Shown one piece after another: positions 21,757 to 32,514 of a stretch of 64,000 bases of DNA. The stretch comes from Eustoma russellianum (Eukaryota; Streptophyta; Magnoliopsida; Gentianales; Gentianaceae), in the NCBI GenBank assembly GCA_036186865.1, contig AP025049.1:23384027-23448026 (forward strand), in the 5' to 3' direction. The position numbers and the translations under genes are program-made. The notes below the pieces were generated by a model. The model made no database searches and was not told the DNA's origin. It saw only the letters and a program-made list of their open reading frames with translations. Positions within the stretch are counted from its first letter, which is position 1, and every line of letters begins with the position of its first letter.

Positions 21757-24700
21757 TTGGAATATATTAATTTTATATTACATGAAGTACATAGCATGAT
21801 TGTATGTTTCTTTGGTTATGCAGTTCCCACCGTTAGTATGTTTGATTCTGCTAAAACTCCGATCTTAACTGGTGACAATTACGCTGAATGGAAAGAAGTG
21901 ATCCTTTTGACGTTAGGGTGCATGGACTTAGACCTGGCGCTCCGTGTGGATGAACCACCAAAACCCACGGATTCGAGTACGCCTTTGGAAGTGTCTAATT
22001 ATGAGAAGTGGGAGCGATCTAATCGCTTGAGCATGATGCTCATCAAGACCCGCATAAGTCCAAGCATTAGAGGTTCTATCCCTAAATTGGAAAATGTCAA
22101 AGCTTACATGAAGGCTGTCGATGAGCAATTCGTAAGTTCGGATAAGGCTGTGGCCAACACTTTAATGAAAAGACTCTCGAACATGACCCATGACAGAAGC
22201 CGTGGTGTGCGTGAGCACATCATGGAGATGAGGGACATTGCTGCTAAACTAAACTCTCTTAAAGTTGAAATTTCCGACTCATTCCTTGTGCACTTTGTAC
22301 TCAACTCTCTTTCACCGGACTTTGGTCCATTTAAGATCTCTTACAACACACATAAGGAAAATTGGTCAATTAATGAACTTCTGACCATGTGTGTGCAAGA
22401 GGAGGAGAGGATGAAAAATGAGTCGATTGAGACTGTGCATTTTACGACTCATTCTAAGACAAATGCACTAAAAGGCAAGGGTGTCATTAAGAAGAAAACT
22501 GGCAATAAAGACAGATGCCGGTTTTGCAAGAAAAAGGGACACTGGAAGAAAGACTGCCTGAAATACAAGGGATGGCTGGAAAGGAAAGGTAATTTTTCAT
22601 TTGTGTGTCATGAATCTAATTTTACTGAAGTTTCTGATAACACATGGTGGATTGATTGTGGTTCTACAATTCACATTTCGAAAACCTTGCAGGGCTTTCT
22701 AAACCTGAGGAAGCCAAAGGAAACTGAGCGGAACATCTATTCTGGAAACCGGATGGGCTCAACTGTAGAAGGAGTGGGATCCTATAGACTCATTTTGAAG
22801 ACTGGTTTTCAGTTAGATTTAGAAAACACTTTTTATGTACCGTCTTTTTCTAGAAATTTAATTTCGCTTTCAAGACTTTCAATTTTAGGTTTTGATTCAA
22901 ACACTCATTTGAATGTAATGAATCTTTCATTAGGCAATAAAATTGTTGGTTGTGCGAAATTGAATGGTTTTTTATTTCAACTTGAGTTGGATCCCATGTA
23001 TGAGTACACTCTTTTGACAGAAACTGCAACAAAACGATGTATTATCAACGAAAACTCATCAAGACTTTGGCACAAACGATTGGGACACATCTCAATTGAT
23101 CGAATGAAAAGATTAGTGAATGAAGGAGTTTTACAAACTCTGGACTTCACTGATTTTGGTACTTGCGTGGAATGCATAAAGGGAAAGCAAACCAACAAGA
23201 CCGTTAAGGGTGCCAAAAGGAGTTCACAACTTCTTGAAATTATACACACAGACCTCTGTGGTCCGTTTCATATTCCGTGCTTGAATGGTCAGAAATATTT
23301 TATTTCATTCATAGATGATTATTCAAGATTCATGTATCTTTATCTCCTATTTGATAAATCTGAAGCACTTGATGCGTTCAAAATCTTCAAATTGGAAGTA
23401 GAGAAACAAAAGGAAAAGACAATTAAAATTGTCCGATCCGATAGAGGCGGTGAATATTATGGGCGTTACACAGAAAAGGGTCAAATGATTGGTCCATTTG
23501 CTGAGTTCCTTCGGAAGGAGGGTATTGTTGGACAATACACCATGCCTGGCTCACCACAACAGAATGGTGTTGCTGAAAGAAGGAATCGAACGCTTATGGA
23601 CATGGTTAGGAGTATGGTTAGCACTACGAATTTGCCTGTATCCTTTTGGAGTGAGGCTCTCAAAACCGCGGTGTACGTCTTAAACAGGGTGCCATCAAAG
23701 GCTGTCCCAACCACTCCTTTTGAGTTGTGGAATGGTTGGAAACCCAGCTTAAGACATTTACACGTTTGGGGTTGTCCAGTTGAAGTTAAGGTGTACAACC
23801 CTAGCATTAAGAAACTGGATGAAAGAACTAAGAGCGGTTATTTCATTGGATATGCTCTAAACTCAAAAGGATACAGATTTTACTGTCCATCACACTCTCC
23901 ATATCTGGTTGAAGCAAGAAATGCTAAGTTTCTAGAGGATCATGAAGTCAGTGGGAGTGATTCAAATCGTGAATTTAGATTTGAGGAAGTTAGGGACATA
24001 CCAGTGCCCCTACATAAAGACAATTTGGATGCTATTCAACACGTTGAAGAGCCTCAAACTGTACAACCTCAAATTGTTGAATCGCATCAAGAACCCATTG
24101 AGACCATTATTCCCACGCCTACTGAACCAGTGGGAGTGAGAAGATCCATACGAACTAGAAAATCAGCAATTCCTGATGACTACATAGTATACCTTCAAGA
24201 ATCTGATTATGACATTGGAACATGTCATGACCCTATGTCGTTTTCAGAAGCCATGAAAAGTGACAAATCGTCACAATGGTTCAATGCCATGAAAGAAGAG
24301 ATGGAATCAATGGCTAAAAACAAGGTCTGGGAACTCGTTCCATTACCAACCCGAGCCTCTATGGTGGGATGCAAATGGGTCTTTAAGACCAAGAGAGACT
24401 CAGTTGGTAATATCGAACGATATAAAGCTAGACTTGTGGCCAAAGGATTCACTCAGAAAGAAGGCATTGATTACCATGAAACCTTCTCTCCAGTTTCAAA
24501 GAAGGATTCATTTCGCATCATCATGGCATTAGTAGCTCATTTTGACCTCGAGTTACATCAAATGGACGTGAAAACAGCATTCCTTAATGGGGTTCTTGAT
24601 GAAGAGGTATACATGCGTCAACCAGAAGGCTTTGTTGATTCCAAGAATGATCAATTAGTTTGCAAATTGAATAGATCCATATATGGGCTTAAACAAGCTT

Positions 24701-25671
24701 CACGTCAATGGAACCTTAGGTTTCATGAGGTAGTCTCTTCATTCGGTTTTGTTGAGAACATTGTTGATCAATGTATATACCTCAAGATGAGTGGGAGCAA
24801 GTATATCTTTCTGGTCCTATATGTGGATGATATTCTCCTGGCAAGCAGTGATCTTGGGTTATTATGTGAGACTAAACAATTTCTCACTTTGAACTTTGAT
24901 ATGAAGGATATGGGTGAAGCTTCTTATGTCCTTGGCATAGAGATTCACAGAGATAGAGCAAGTAAAATACTTGGTCTCTCTCAGAAAGCCTACATTAACA
25001 AAGTACTTGAGAAATTTGGCATGCAAAAGTGTAAGCCCACGGCGGCACCTATAGCTAAAGGAGACAAGTTCAGCTTAGACCAGTGTCCGAAGAATGCATT
25101 AGAGAAAGATGAGATGAAAGACAAGCCATACGCATCACTCATTGGGAGTCTTATGTATGCACTGGTCTGTACCAGACCGGATCTCTCATTTGCAGTCGGA
25201 GTACTTGGCAGATATTTGAGTGACCCTGGTATTGCTCATTGGCAAGCCGCGAAGAGGGTCTTAAGATACTTACAAGGAACCAAAGAATACAAGTTGACAT
25301 ACAGACGATCAGAGATTCTGGAGGTTTTGGGATATTCTGATTCTGATTACTCAGGCTGTGTGGATACAAGCAAGTCTACTTCTGGATACATTTTTCTTCT
25401 TGCTGGAGGAGCAGTATCTTGGAGAAGTAAGAAGCAAACCATTATTGCTTCGTCCACTATGGAGGCTGAGTTTATTGCGTGCTATGAAGCTACTTCACAG
25501 GCTCTTTGGATGAAATACTTCATCAGTGGTCTTAAAGTTGTCGATAGTGTTGAGAGACCAATTAAGATTTTCTGCGATAACAAAGCGGCAGTGTTCTTTG
25601 CGAAAAACAATAAGAGTGGGAGTCGCAGCAAGCATATCGACATAAAGTATCTGAAGGTCAGAGATCATTAG
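21757..25671 (+). CDS. Copia D gag-pol polyprotein, C-terminally truncated
   Basis: 1304 residues in one frame. Gag: conserved start near Met28 (21838), ILTGDNYAEWKE onward. CCHC knuckle at residues 254-267 (CRFCKKKGHWKKDC). Aspartic protease at about 297-306, but the catalytic triplet is D300-C301-G302 instead of DSG. GAG-pre-integrase HHCC from W438 (WHKRLGHIS). Integrase DDE at D499, D562 and E607, then the GYFIGYALNSKGYRFY region. Reverse transcriptase with YVDD at 1022-1025. RNase H with SDSD near 1195 and MEAE at 1235-1238. The frame stops after KVRDH; the usual C-terminal tail continues in the next frame (25667-25797), so a small indel has cut about 40 residues. Met1 at 21757 opens the frame, but translation may start at 21838. 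Confidence 0.93.
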   Translation: MEYINFILHEVHSMIVCFFGYAVPTVSMFDSAKTPILTGDNYAEWKEVILLTLGCMDLDLALRVDEPPKPTDSSTPLEVSNYEKWERSNRLSMMLIKTRISPSIRGSIPKLENVKAYMKAVDEQFVSSDKAVANTLMKRLSNMTHDRSRGVREHIMEMRDIAAKLNSLKVEISDSFLVHFVLNSLSPDFGPFKISYNTHKENWSINELLTMCVQEEERMKNESIETVHFTTHSKTNALKGKGVIKKKTGNKDRCRFCKKKGHWKKDCLKYKGWLERKGNFSFVCHESNFTEVSDNTWWIDCGSTIHISKTLQGFLNLRKPKETERNIYSGNRMGSTVEGVGSYRLILKTGFQLDLENTFYVPSFSRNLISLSRLSILGFDSNTHLNVMNLSLGNKIVGCAKLNGFLFQLELDPMYEYTLLTETATKRCIINENSSRLWHKRLGHISIDRMKRLVNEGVLQTLDFTDFGTCVECIKGKQTNKTVKGAKRSSQLLEIIHTDLCGPFHIPCLNGQKYFISFIDDYSRFMYLYLLFDKSEALDAFKIFKLEVEKQKEKTIKIVRSDRGGEYYGRYTEKGQMIGPFAEFLRKEGIVGQYTMPGSPQQNGVAERRNRTLMDMVRSMVSTTNLPVSFWSEALKTAVYVLNRVPSKAVPTTPFELWNGWKPSLRHLHVWGCPVEVKVYNPSIKKLDERTKSGYFIGYALNSKGYRFYCPSHSPYLVEARNAKFLEDHEVSGSDSNREFRFEEVRDIPVPLHKDNLDAIQHVEEPQTVQPQIVESHQEPIETIIPTPTEPVGVRRSIRTRKSAIPDDYIVYLQESDYDIGTCHDPMSFSEAMKSDKSSQWFNAMKEEMESMAKNKVWELVPLPTRASMVGCKWVFKTKRDSVGNIERYKARLVAKGFTQKEGIDYHETFSPVSKKDSFRIIMALVAHFDLELHQMDVKTAFLNGVLDEEVYMRQPEGFVDSKNDQLVCKLNRSIYGLKQASRQWNLRFHEVVSSFGFVENIVDQCIYLKMSGSKYIFLVLYVDDILLASSDLGLLCETKQFLTLNFDMKDMGEASYVLGIEIHRDRASKILGLSQKAYINKVLEKFGMQKCKPTAAPIAKGDKFSLDQCPKNALEKDEMKDKPYASLIGSLMYALVCTRPDLSFAVGVLGRYLSDPGIAHWQAAKRVLRYLQGTKEYKLTYRRSEILEVLGYSDSDYSGCVDTSKSTSGYIFLLAGGAVSWRSKKQTIIASSTMEAEFIACYEATSQALWMKYFISGLKVVDSVERPIKIFCDNKAAVFFAKNNKSGSRSKHIDIKYLKVRDH

Positions 25672-25797
25672 CAAGGGAGATGTAAAGATTGAACACATAA
25701 GTACGGAGTCAATGTTGGCTGATCCCATGACGAAAGGTTTACCGATACAAGTATTTGGGGATCATGTTGCCAATATGGGACTACGTGGTTCTCCTTG
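25667..25797 (+). pseudogene. Out-of-frame C-terminal tail of copia D pol
   Basis: Read one base out of register, this encodes the typical end of copia RNase H, including STESMLADPMTKGLP and HVANMGL, then a stop. The break lies in the short repeat GATCATTAG, consistent with a 1-2 base indel. It may be a real mutation or a sequencing error. Confidence 0.85.
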
Positions 25798-26133
25798 ATT
25801 TTGTATTTTTGATCTTATTGTCTAGACATTCGTTTGACATTTGTTTATTTTATTTGCGCAATCTAAGTTAGGATCTGTTTGATCCATACACGAGGACCCA
25901 TTGAGATGATTTATAATAAGTCGTTCATTTTGTTTGATTGTTTGTATAATGCATGGTAATACTTGGAAGGGAGTGCTCGTTGTTTAATCTAAGAGCGCAA
26001 CCGCCTTGATTCGTATGTGTTATATTTTCGATCGAGGTAGTCAAGTTGTTCGAGTGACATTTTTGTTTTGGCCAAGTTACTTAGTCACTTGTGTAGCGTT
26101 GTCTAGTGTTGACATTTGATCCAAGTGGGAGAA
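25798..26133 (+). other. 3' non-coding region and polypurine tract of copia D
   Basis: About 330 bp without coding. It ends in AAGTGGGAGAA (26123-26133), the polypurine tract directly before the 3' LTR. Confidence 0.85.
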
Positions 26134-26510
26134 TGTTGGATAAATATTAGACGTAATGTTTATCTTTAAGATTTATCCCGTGATTTATTAATTTAAATCA
26201 CATATAGTGTGGATCACCATGTCATCTTATCTCCTAGACTTGTATTTGACTACAACTCCTTGGTGGTAAGGGATTATCACCATACAGTAGAGTTTGTGAT
26301 GGTACGGACTCTAATCAAGACAGGATTAGGGGGTCCCTAGCCTAGCCTATAAATAAGAGCCTATGGTTGTCCATCAAACCATCTCATTCAAGCCAAGAGG
26401 AACAAGGCTAGAAGACTACCCTAAGGACTACATCAACACGAAGAAGGCTTCTACAAACGACAATGGCCGGAGGTAACTTTATTTGCTTCCGTATTTATTT
26501 TGGGCTAACA
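26134..26510 (+). repeat. 3' LTR of copia D
   Basis: 377 bp, identical in length to the 5' LTR. The three differences seen by eye are all transitions (near 26243, 26413 and 26450). It ends 23 bp before the host ATG. Confidence 0.95.
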
Positions 26511-26533
26511 AACTGAAAACATTATAGCTTATA

Positions 26534-26699
26534 ATGGCAGCGAAAACGTTGTTGGTCGGGGTGGTGGTTGCATGTATGATTGCTGGGCTGGCCGTTGCCA
26601 GGGAAACTGGCGTCGGAAAAGGAAATGGTTCGGATATGCCTTCTGATACCAATCACTACTCGGCTACGGGTAAAGAACGCACCCTTGGTGAATCCAGAG
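26534..26699 (+). CDS. Exon 1: signal peptide and pro-region
   Basis: 55 codons plus one base. The hydrophobic core at residues 5-22 and the AVA-R junction fit a secretory signal. The remainder is polar and glycine/serine-rich. The donor is AGAG|GTGATC at 26700. An alternative donor, ACGG|GTAAAG at 26670, leaves the same phase. Without splicing the frame runs into intron sequence and stops at 26753-26755. Confidence 0.62.
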
Positions 26700-27026
26700 G
26701 TGATCATCTTCAAATTATTATGTCTACCATCATTATTTTTGTTTTTTTTAATTAATTGAAATATGCATCCCCCTACAATATTTAAGATCCATAATTTTAC
26801 TCCACAATGATTTCTTGGAGTGAAAGGAGAACCCTGGTTTCCATGAAAACGCCACCTGAACATCAGACAAACGTCGGACCCCAAGGCCCCCCTCATATAT
26901 AGGTGGTCTAATTCATCCCTCTTGTCCTTATTTACCCCCTCGCAGGTAAGTTCATATATCCCACATACTTGAACAAAATTATTGTGATTTGAATAATTAT
27001 GATACATTACTTGGAACAGTACGCAG
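26700..27026 (+). other. Putative intron of the secreted-peptide gene
   Basis: GT at 26700, AG at 27025-27026 (TACGCAG). Exon 1 ends with one base of a codon and exon 2 supplies two, so the phases agree. The sequence is AT-rich with no coding. A sequence CGCAGGTAAGTTCATAT at 26940-26956 resembles a donor and its last 13 bases recur at 33162-33174, so other splice forms are possible. Confidence 0.5.
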
Positions 27027-27172
27027 ATGAAAAGTGGGCTAATGTTTTGCTGTTAGAGGCCACTCCCATGGTTGGCCACGAGGAAAAAAGTGGAGCTGAG
27101 GGTTCGAAAGCGCTTTCCATTTCAATCATAAAGTTGCTGCAATATGATTGTGAAAAATTCGAATGCGGTATG
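27027..27172 (+). CDS. Exon 2, left part: linker and first two cysteines
   Basis: Continues the frame (DEKWANVLLLEATPMVGHEE...) to YDCEKFECGM, where copia E begins. The last five bases, GTATG (27168-27172), are the target-site duplication. Past this point the frame enters LTR sequence and meaningless codons. Confidence 0.65.
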
Positions 27173-27722
27173 TGTGAAGAAATCAGCAATGCTATACAAT
27201 CAACCAAACAACACAAAACAAACAATAAACCGAAGAAAGATTTATTGATTCAACAACCAAATTCAAAAACGAAGGAAGGTGCTGCAGAGAGAGCACGAAG
27301 GAAACTGAATTGGAGCAGAAAAATGAAGAATTCTGTTATTCAACTCAACGAAGAAGGAGATAACCGCCGGGTATTTAAACAAAATAACAGAAGACGCAAA
27401 AAGACCAAAGTGCCCTCAGAAACAACTCCTTAGAGTATCTATTAGTAAGGGCAAAACAGTAAATTCCCTGGTTTAAACATTTTGCCGCCAAACTCCTTCT
27501 TCCTCACCGAGCCACTTCCAATTCTGCACGACACCTCCTGCGTAGCTCAGCTCTTCCACCGTGCCAGGACGGTTATTGTTGCTTCTGGGTCCCACTATGC
27601 AACACCTAAACCACTTAATCTTCGATTGCAACACACAGAATGTACCCACACATTGTCCATATGCGTGACACCCTTCACCAGCTACGCACTCCTTGTCTCC
27701 TAACTGGTCAGCCACTTCAACA
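27173..27722 (-). repeat. 3' LTR of copia E
   Basis: Plus-strand ends TGTGAAGAAATCAGC...CACTTCAACA. The minus-strand run of G and A at 27723-27730 is the polypurine tract. Confidence 0.93.
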
Positions 27723-27759
27723 CCCCCCCTCAAGCTACGCTTGGCATACAGATTTTGAA

Positions 27760-30700
27760 TCCCCAAAAGTTTCAGAATCTCTCTAATCTCCTGCTGTCCA
27801 ATGCCTTGGTGAAAACATCCGCCAGCTGCAAGTTGGTTCTAATGGGCATCAGCTTCAGCATCCCTTCTTGCACTTTGTCTCTTACCACGTGACAATCAAT
27901 CTCAATGTGCTTCGTCCTTTCGTGGAACACAGAATTCTCTGCAATGTATATGCGCTTTTGCAATCACAGAACAACTCTACTGGCCTTTGATCCTCAACTC
28001 TCAAGTCCCTCAACAAATACAGCAGCCACTGTAGCTCACAGGTCACCAAAGCCATTGCCCTGTACTCAGCCTCAGCTGAGGACCTTGACACCGTAGATTG
28101 TTTCTTTGCCTTCCAGGAAATCAAGGCATCACCTAGAAAAACGCAGTATCCAGTGACTGATCTACGAGTTTCACTACAACCACCCCAGTCTGCATCTACA
28201 AATCCTTTGAGCCTCAAGTCTCCCGTTCTTGGAAAAATTATCCCTTGTCCAACAGTGCCCTTCAAATATCTGAGGACTCTGTATGCTGCCTTAAGATGGT
28301 TAGTCGTAGGACAATCCAAGAACTGACTCAATTGTTGAACCACAAATGCAATGTCTGGTCTTGTTATGGTCAGATATATCAACTTCCCAATCAGCCTTCT
28401 ATACGGTAGTAACCTCAGGTAACAAGTCCAAATCATTATGTGCCAAGGCTGCACGTGCACCCATGGGACTCTTGGCAGGCTTAGAATTGATAAATCCTGC
28501 CTGATCCAGAAGCTCAATAGTGTACTTCTCTGCACCCATGGGACTCTTGGCAGGCTTAGAATTGATAAATCCTGCCTGATCCAGAAGCTCAATAGTGTAC
28601 TTTCTCTGATTAACATATATGCCCCCTTCAGCCTTGGCAACCTCAATGCCAAGAAAAAACTTCAGCTCCCCAAGATCTTTGATTTGGAACTCGTGATGCA
28701 GTGCAAATTTGATCTGCTCAATGGAAGCCACATTGTCACAAGCAACAATTATGTCATCAACATAAACAAGTAAAACAAGAAGGGAATGGCCAACAGTCTT
28801 GGTAAACAACGTGTAGTCACATTTAGACTGAAGAAATCCCTGACCAACCAAAAAAGACGTCAGTCTAACATTCCATTCTCGGCTGGCCTGCTTCAGCCCA
28901 TAGAGGGACTTCCTTAGCTTGCATACCATATCAGCTTGAGGGAGATCTAGACCAGGAGGTGGAGACATATAGATTTCCTCATGAAGGTCTCCATGGAGGA
29001 AGGCGTTATTAACGTCCATCTGATGAATATACCAACGTTTTCTAGCTGCAAGAGCCAGCACTGCCCGGACTGTGGTCATCTTAGCAACGGGAGAGAAAGT
29101 GTCCTGGTAGTCAATTCTATACTGTTGAGTGTAACCTTTTGCAACAAGCTGGCCTTGTACTTGTCAATGCTTCCATCCTGCTTGTGCTTAATTTTATATA
29201 CCCACCTGCATCCAATGGGCTTCTTGCCTTTGGGAAGTAACGTGAGATCCCAAGTATGGTTACGCTCTAATGCTCCCAGCTCTCTGCTCATGGCTGCTTG
29301 CCATTCAGGTGAACTGACTGCTTCTGCATAAGAATTAGGCTCTACATGTTGTCCAATGCTTAACGCAAATGCTTTGTACTTTGGAGCTAGTAAGTCATAT
29401 GAAATATAATTATGCAAAGCATGTGGATGGAAGACTGCAGTGCAGGAGTGAATGCAGAAGAAGAGGCTTGATTACAATCGTAGTCTTGGAGATAGATGGG
29501 TGGCTGTCTGATTCTCTGCGGTCTGGTAGATGATGGACGGGGAAATTCTGTGTACTGGTTCATGTCTTGAAGAGAAATGGGTAAGTCAATCACAATGTTA
29601 CCAGGAAGAGTTTGAGACACACTGGGAATAGATGAGGTTTCAATAGAATCAGCTGGAACATGGGGTTGACTAGGAACCTGTGCAGGTGAAGGACCTGGAA
29701 GAGGTGAGGTGCAAGTAGGAACATCAGGGGTAGCATGTTGTGGGCTTGTCTGAACTGATGGCTGGCCATTGGAGAAATTATGAAACATAGAGTTAGTATC
29801 ATGGGAAGCAATAGGAGATAAAAGCGTATCATTGTGGATATTGAAGGGTGCAGATGCAAGAGGTGATGCGTGAGATACATCAGGTTTTGTGTGATCTTGA
29901 GAGGAAGAGAGAGGAAATACAGTCTCAAAGAAGGCAACATCCCTGGAAACATAAACTGACTTGGTTTGGAGGTCCTGGAGCACATAGCCTTTTGTAGTAT
30001 GGGAAAGACCCAGAAAAACACTCCTCTTGGCACGGGGTGCAAATTTGTCTTGTGAGGTAGGTGTCCGTGCCAAAGGCTAACAGCCAAAGACTTTGAGATC
30101 AGAATAGTTGGGGGTTGTTTTGTATAGGAGTTCATGAGGTGTTTTCTGATGAAGAATGGGTGAGGGAGTGATGTTTATAAGATAGACTGAGTGTTGGACG
30201 CAAAAGCCCCAATAAGGTGAGGACAAGCCAGATTGAAAACGTAAAGCCCTTGCTACTGAGAGTATGTGATGCTTCTCTCTACTATGCCATTCTGCTGAGG
30301 AGTGTGGGGGCAACTAGTTTGATGCAGAATGCCAAGAGATGAATAAAAAGAGGGCATATTAAACTCTTGCCCATTATCTGTCCTTATGGTTTTGACATTG
30401 GTGTTAAACTGGACAGAGGCATAGTGACAAAAGCTCTGAACAATAGTTCTAGCTTCGGATTTTGACTTCATAAGATAAATCCAACAATATCTGCTGTAAT
30501 CATCAACAATTGTAAGAAAAAAACTGTTGTTTATACATGGTATGAAATCTGTAAGGTCCCCAAATATCAATGTGTACAAGCTTGAAAAGGTGAGTGAGAT
30601 ACAGATTGGGAAGTAGGGAATGGGGGACCTCTTCTGTTTAGCTAAGGGGCATATGGCACACTCATAGCTTGATCTGGAACCATCACATCAGGATGTATTT

Positions 30701-32477
30701 TGTGTATTTCTTTGATTCTGGGTGTTGACATATGGCCAAGTCTTGCGTGCCATAATTCGAAATCAGAAGGCTTGATAGACTGAGTTTGGAGAGATGTGGA
30801 AAACATGGTGCAGAAGGTATTGGCTGGATGTTTCAGTGCCCCCTCAAAATGGTAAGCCCTTGAGAAACTTCAGCTGAACCAATCATCTTCATGGTCTTTA
30901 CATCCTGAATTACACATTTATTTGAGTAGAAAGAGATACGGATGCTGTGAGATTGAGTCAGTTTGCTTAAGGACATGAGATTGAATTTGAATGTTGGAAC
31001 ATATAGGACATCATGGAGGACAAGATCATCATTTACTTTACAGAACCAATGTGAGTGACTGAGGCAATTGATTTATCAGGCAATTTGACAGAGACATTAA
31101 GGACTGGAGAGTAGGAATCAAACAAACGAATACAAGAACTATATGATCACTAGCTCCAGAGTCCAAAATCCAAATGTTAAGTTTTGCACAACAGTATTAC
31201 CTGAAAACTTACCAGAGTCAGCAGCCATCTGAGCTGACATGACAGTATGAGGAGAGTTGCTAGGCATGATGGCTATATCATTCATGTTTCTGCCACCTTT
31301 GCTGCCATGCTCTTGCAACATTGCCATGATCTGCGCGTACTGCTCAGGGGTGAACACAGACTGGGACACACCAGACCCCGACTCTTGATCATAGGAACTG
31401 TAAGCTTCTTGAGAACTCTGCTCTTCTTGTCCAGACATGTCTAAGAATTGCTGATCTGCTCCTTCAATTCACCATGTTCACTTGCCCCCTTGGCTTGAAC
31501 CCTGGTGGATATCCGTGTTTTTTGTAACATCTATCTACTGTGTGTCCAGTCATATTACAAAAAGTACAGAAAGGAACCTTGGAATTACCCTTCCCCCATA
31601 CTTCGGGTTTTCTCTCCTAAAACCTCTTCCCGCACCCCCTGACGCATTGGCACTTGGTCCCTCATTGCTTGAAGTCTATAACTGTTTGAACTTCCCTTGA
31701 AACCGTAACTCACATTCATAACAGCAGTTGGATTATTAACAAACTGTGTAGAGAATTAACACCAGAATACAACATTTCCTTTCAAGTTTGATAGCCATGG
31801 CAAAAGCATTCTTCAAATCAGGTAAGGGACTAGTCAGCAACACTTGTGACTTAACGGCTTCAAAATATCATTTAACCCTTTCAAAAATTTTATAACACAA
31901 TCATCTTGTATAAACTTTGCTGATTGAACCAGTTACGTTACATGTGCACCTCCTACAAGTGCACACTGGTACTGATTTCAAGATTGACAGTTCTTCCCAA
32001 ATTCCTTTTAACTTGGTGTAATACTCCGTAACTGTCATATTGTTTTGCTTAATACTATAAAATTCTTCTTGCAAGTCAGACAAACGAAATGAATCAACAT
32101 TACCATATCTAAACTTCAAATCACTCCAAATATCAGATGCATTATCCAACCAAAAACACTCTGCGCAATACTAGGAATTAAGGAATTGACTAACCAGGCA
32201 GCAACCATGTTGTTCGCCTTGATCCAGGCATTAACACTCTCCCATCAGCAGGTTTCTCAATCGAACCATCCATCCACGAAGCCAATCTTATTCTTCGATT
32301 CAAGCGCTCTCCTTACAGACCTACACCATCCATGGTAATTGTTTCCGTCCAACAACGGCTGAACGAGAATCATCAAGGATTGTCACTCGGATGTATAAAA
32401 TAAGGATCCTCAGAAGGATCAGAAACAGTGGAGTGCGAATTGCCTCCAGAGGGAGAAGCATTGCTGGTAGACGCCAT
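27760..32477 (-). pseudogene. Copia E gag-pol with frameshifts and an internal duplication
   Basis: Gag starts at ATG 32477 (MASTSNASPSGGNSH; then SDPSEDPYFIHPSD). The UBN2-like gag is at about 32149-31901 and a CCHC knuckle at about 31600-31500 (CNMTGHTVDRC). The protease DSG lies near 31160. The integrase core is at 30579-30077 (TIVDDYSRYCWIY, RTDNGQEF, TPQQNGIVER), then a serine/proline-rich linker to 29400. Reverse transcriptase is at 29417-28620 with YVDD at 28764-28753. RNase H is at about 28330-27960 (GFVDADWGGC, AEAEYRAMA). A 75-bp in-frame direct duplication (28456-28530 and 28531-28605) repeats KYTIELLDQAGFINSKPAKS. Several single-base indels break the frame. Confidence 0.92.
28456..28605 (-). 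repeat. 75-bp exact tandem duplication in copia E pol
   Basis: Copies begin TGCACCCATGGGACTC at 28456 and 28531 and agree throughout by eye. The length is a multiple of three, so 25 residues in the linker between reverse transcriptase and RNase H are repeated in frame. Confidence 0.9.
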
Positions 32478-32502
32478 GAACGATCCAAAGTTCATTTACG
32501 AA

Positions 32503-32514
32503 GCTCTGATACCA
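32503..32514 (-). other. Primer-binding site of copia E
   Basis: The minus strand reads TGGTATCAGAGC, complementary to initiator Met-tRNA, touching the LTR edge. Confidence 0.93.

Larger units (their letters stand above)
19835..26510 (+). mobile_element. Copia D: young, nearly intact Ty1/copia retrotransposon
   Basis: Structure: 377-bp LTR, Met-tRNA binding site, long leader, single gag-pol frame, polypurine tract, 377-bp LTR. The two LTRs have equal length and differ at three transitions. A 7-bp direct repeat, AACTGAA, lies at 19828-19834 and 26511-26517 around the element, longer than the 5 bp usual for copia. It is inserted between the TATA box and the ATG of a small secreted-peptide gene, in the same orientation as that gene. 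Its LTR promoter could therefore either block or replace the gene's own. Confidence 0.96.

Noticed and set aside
26999..27433. 144-codon frame as a complete gene
   Set aside because: Its second half is LTR sequence of copia E. Only 27027-27172 belongs to the host peptide exon.
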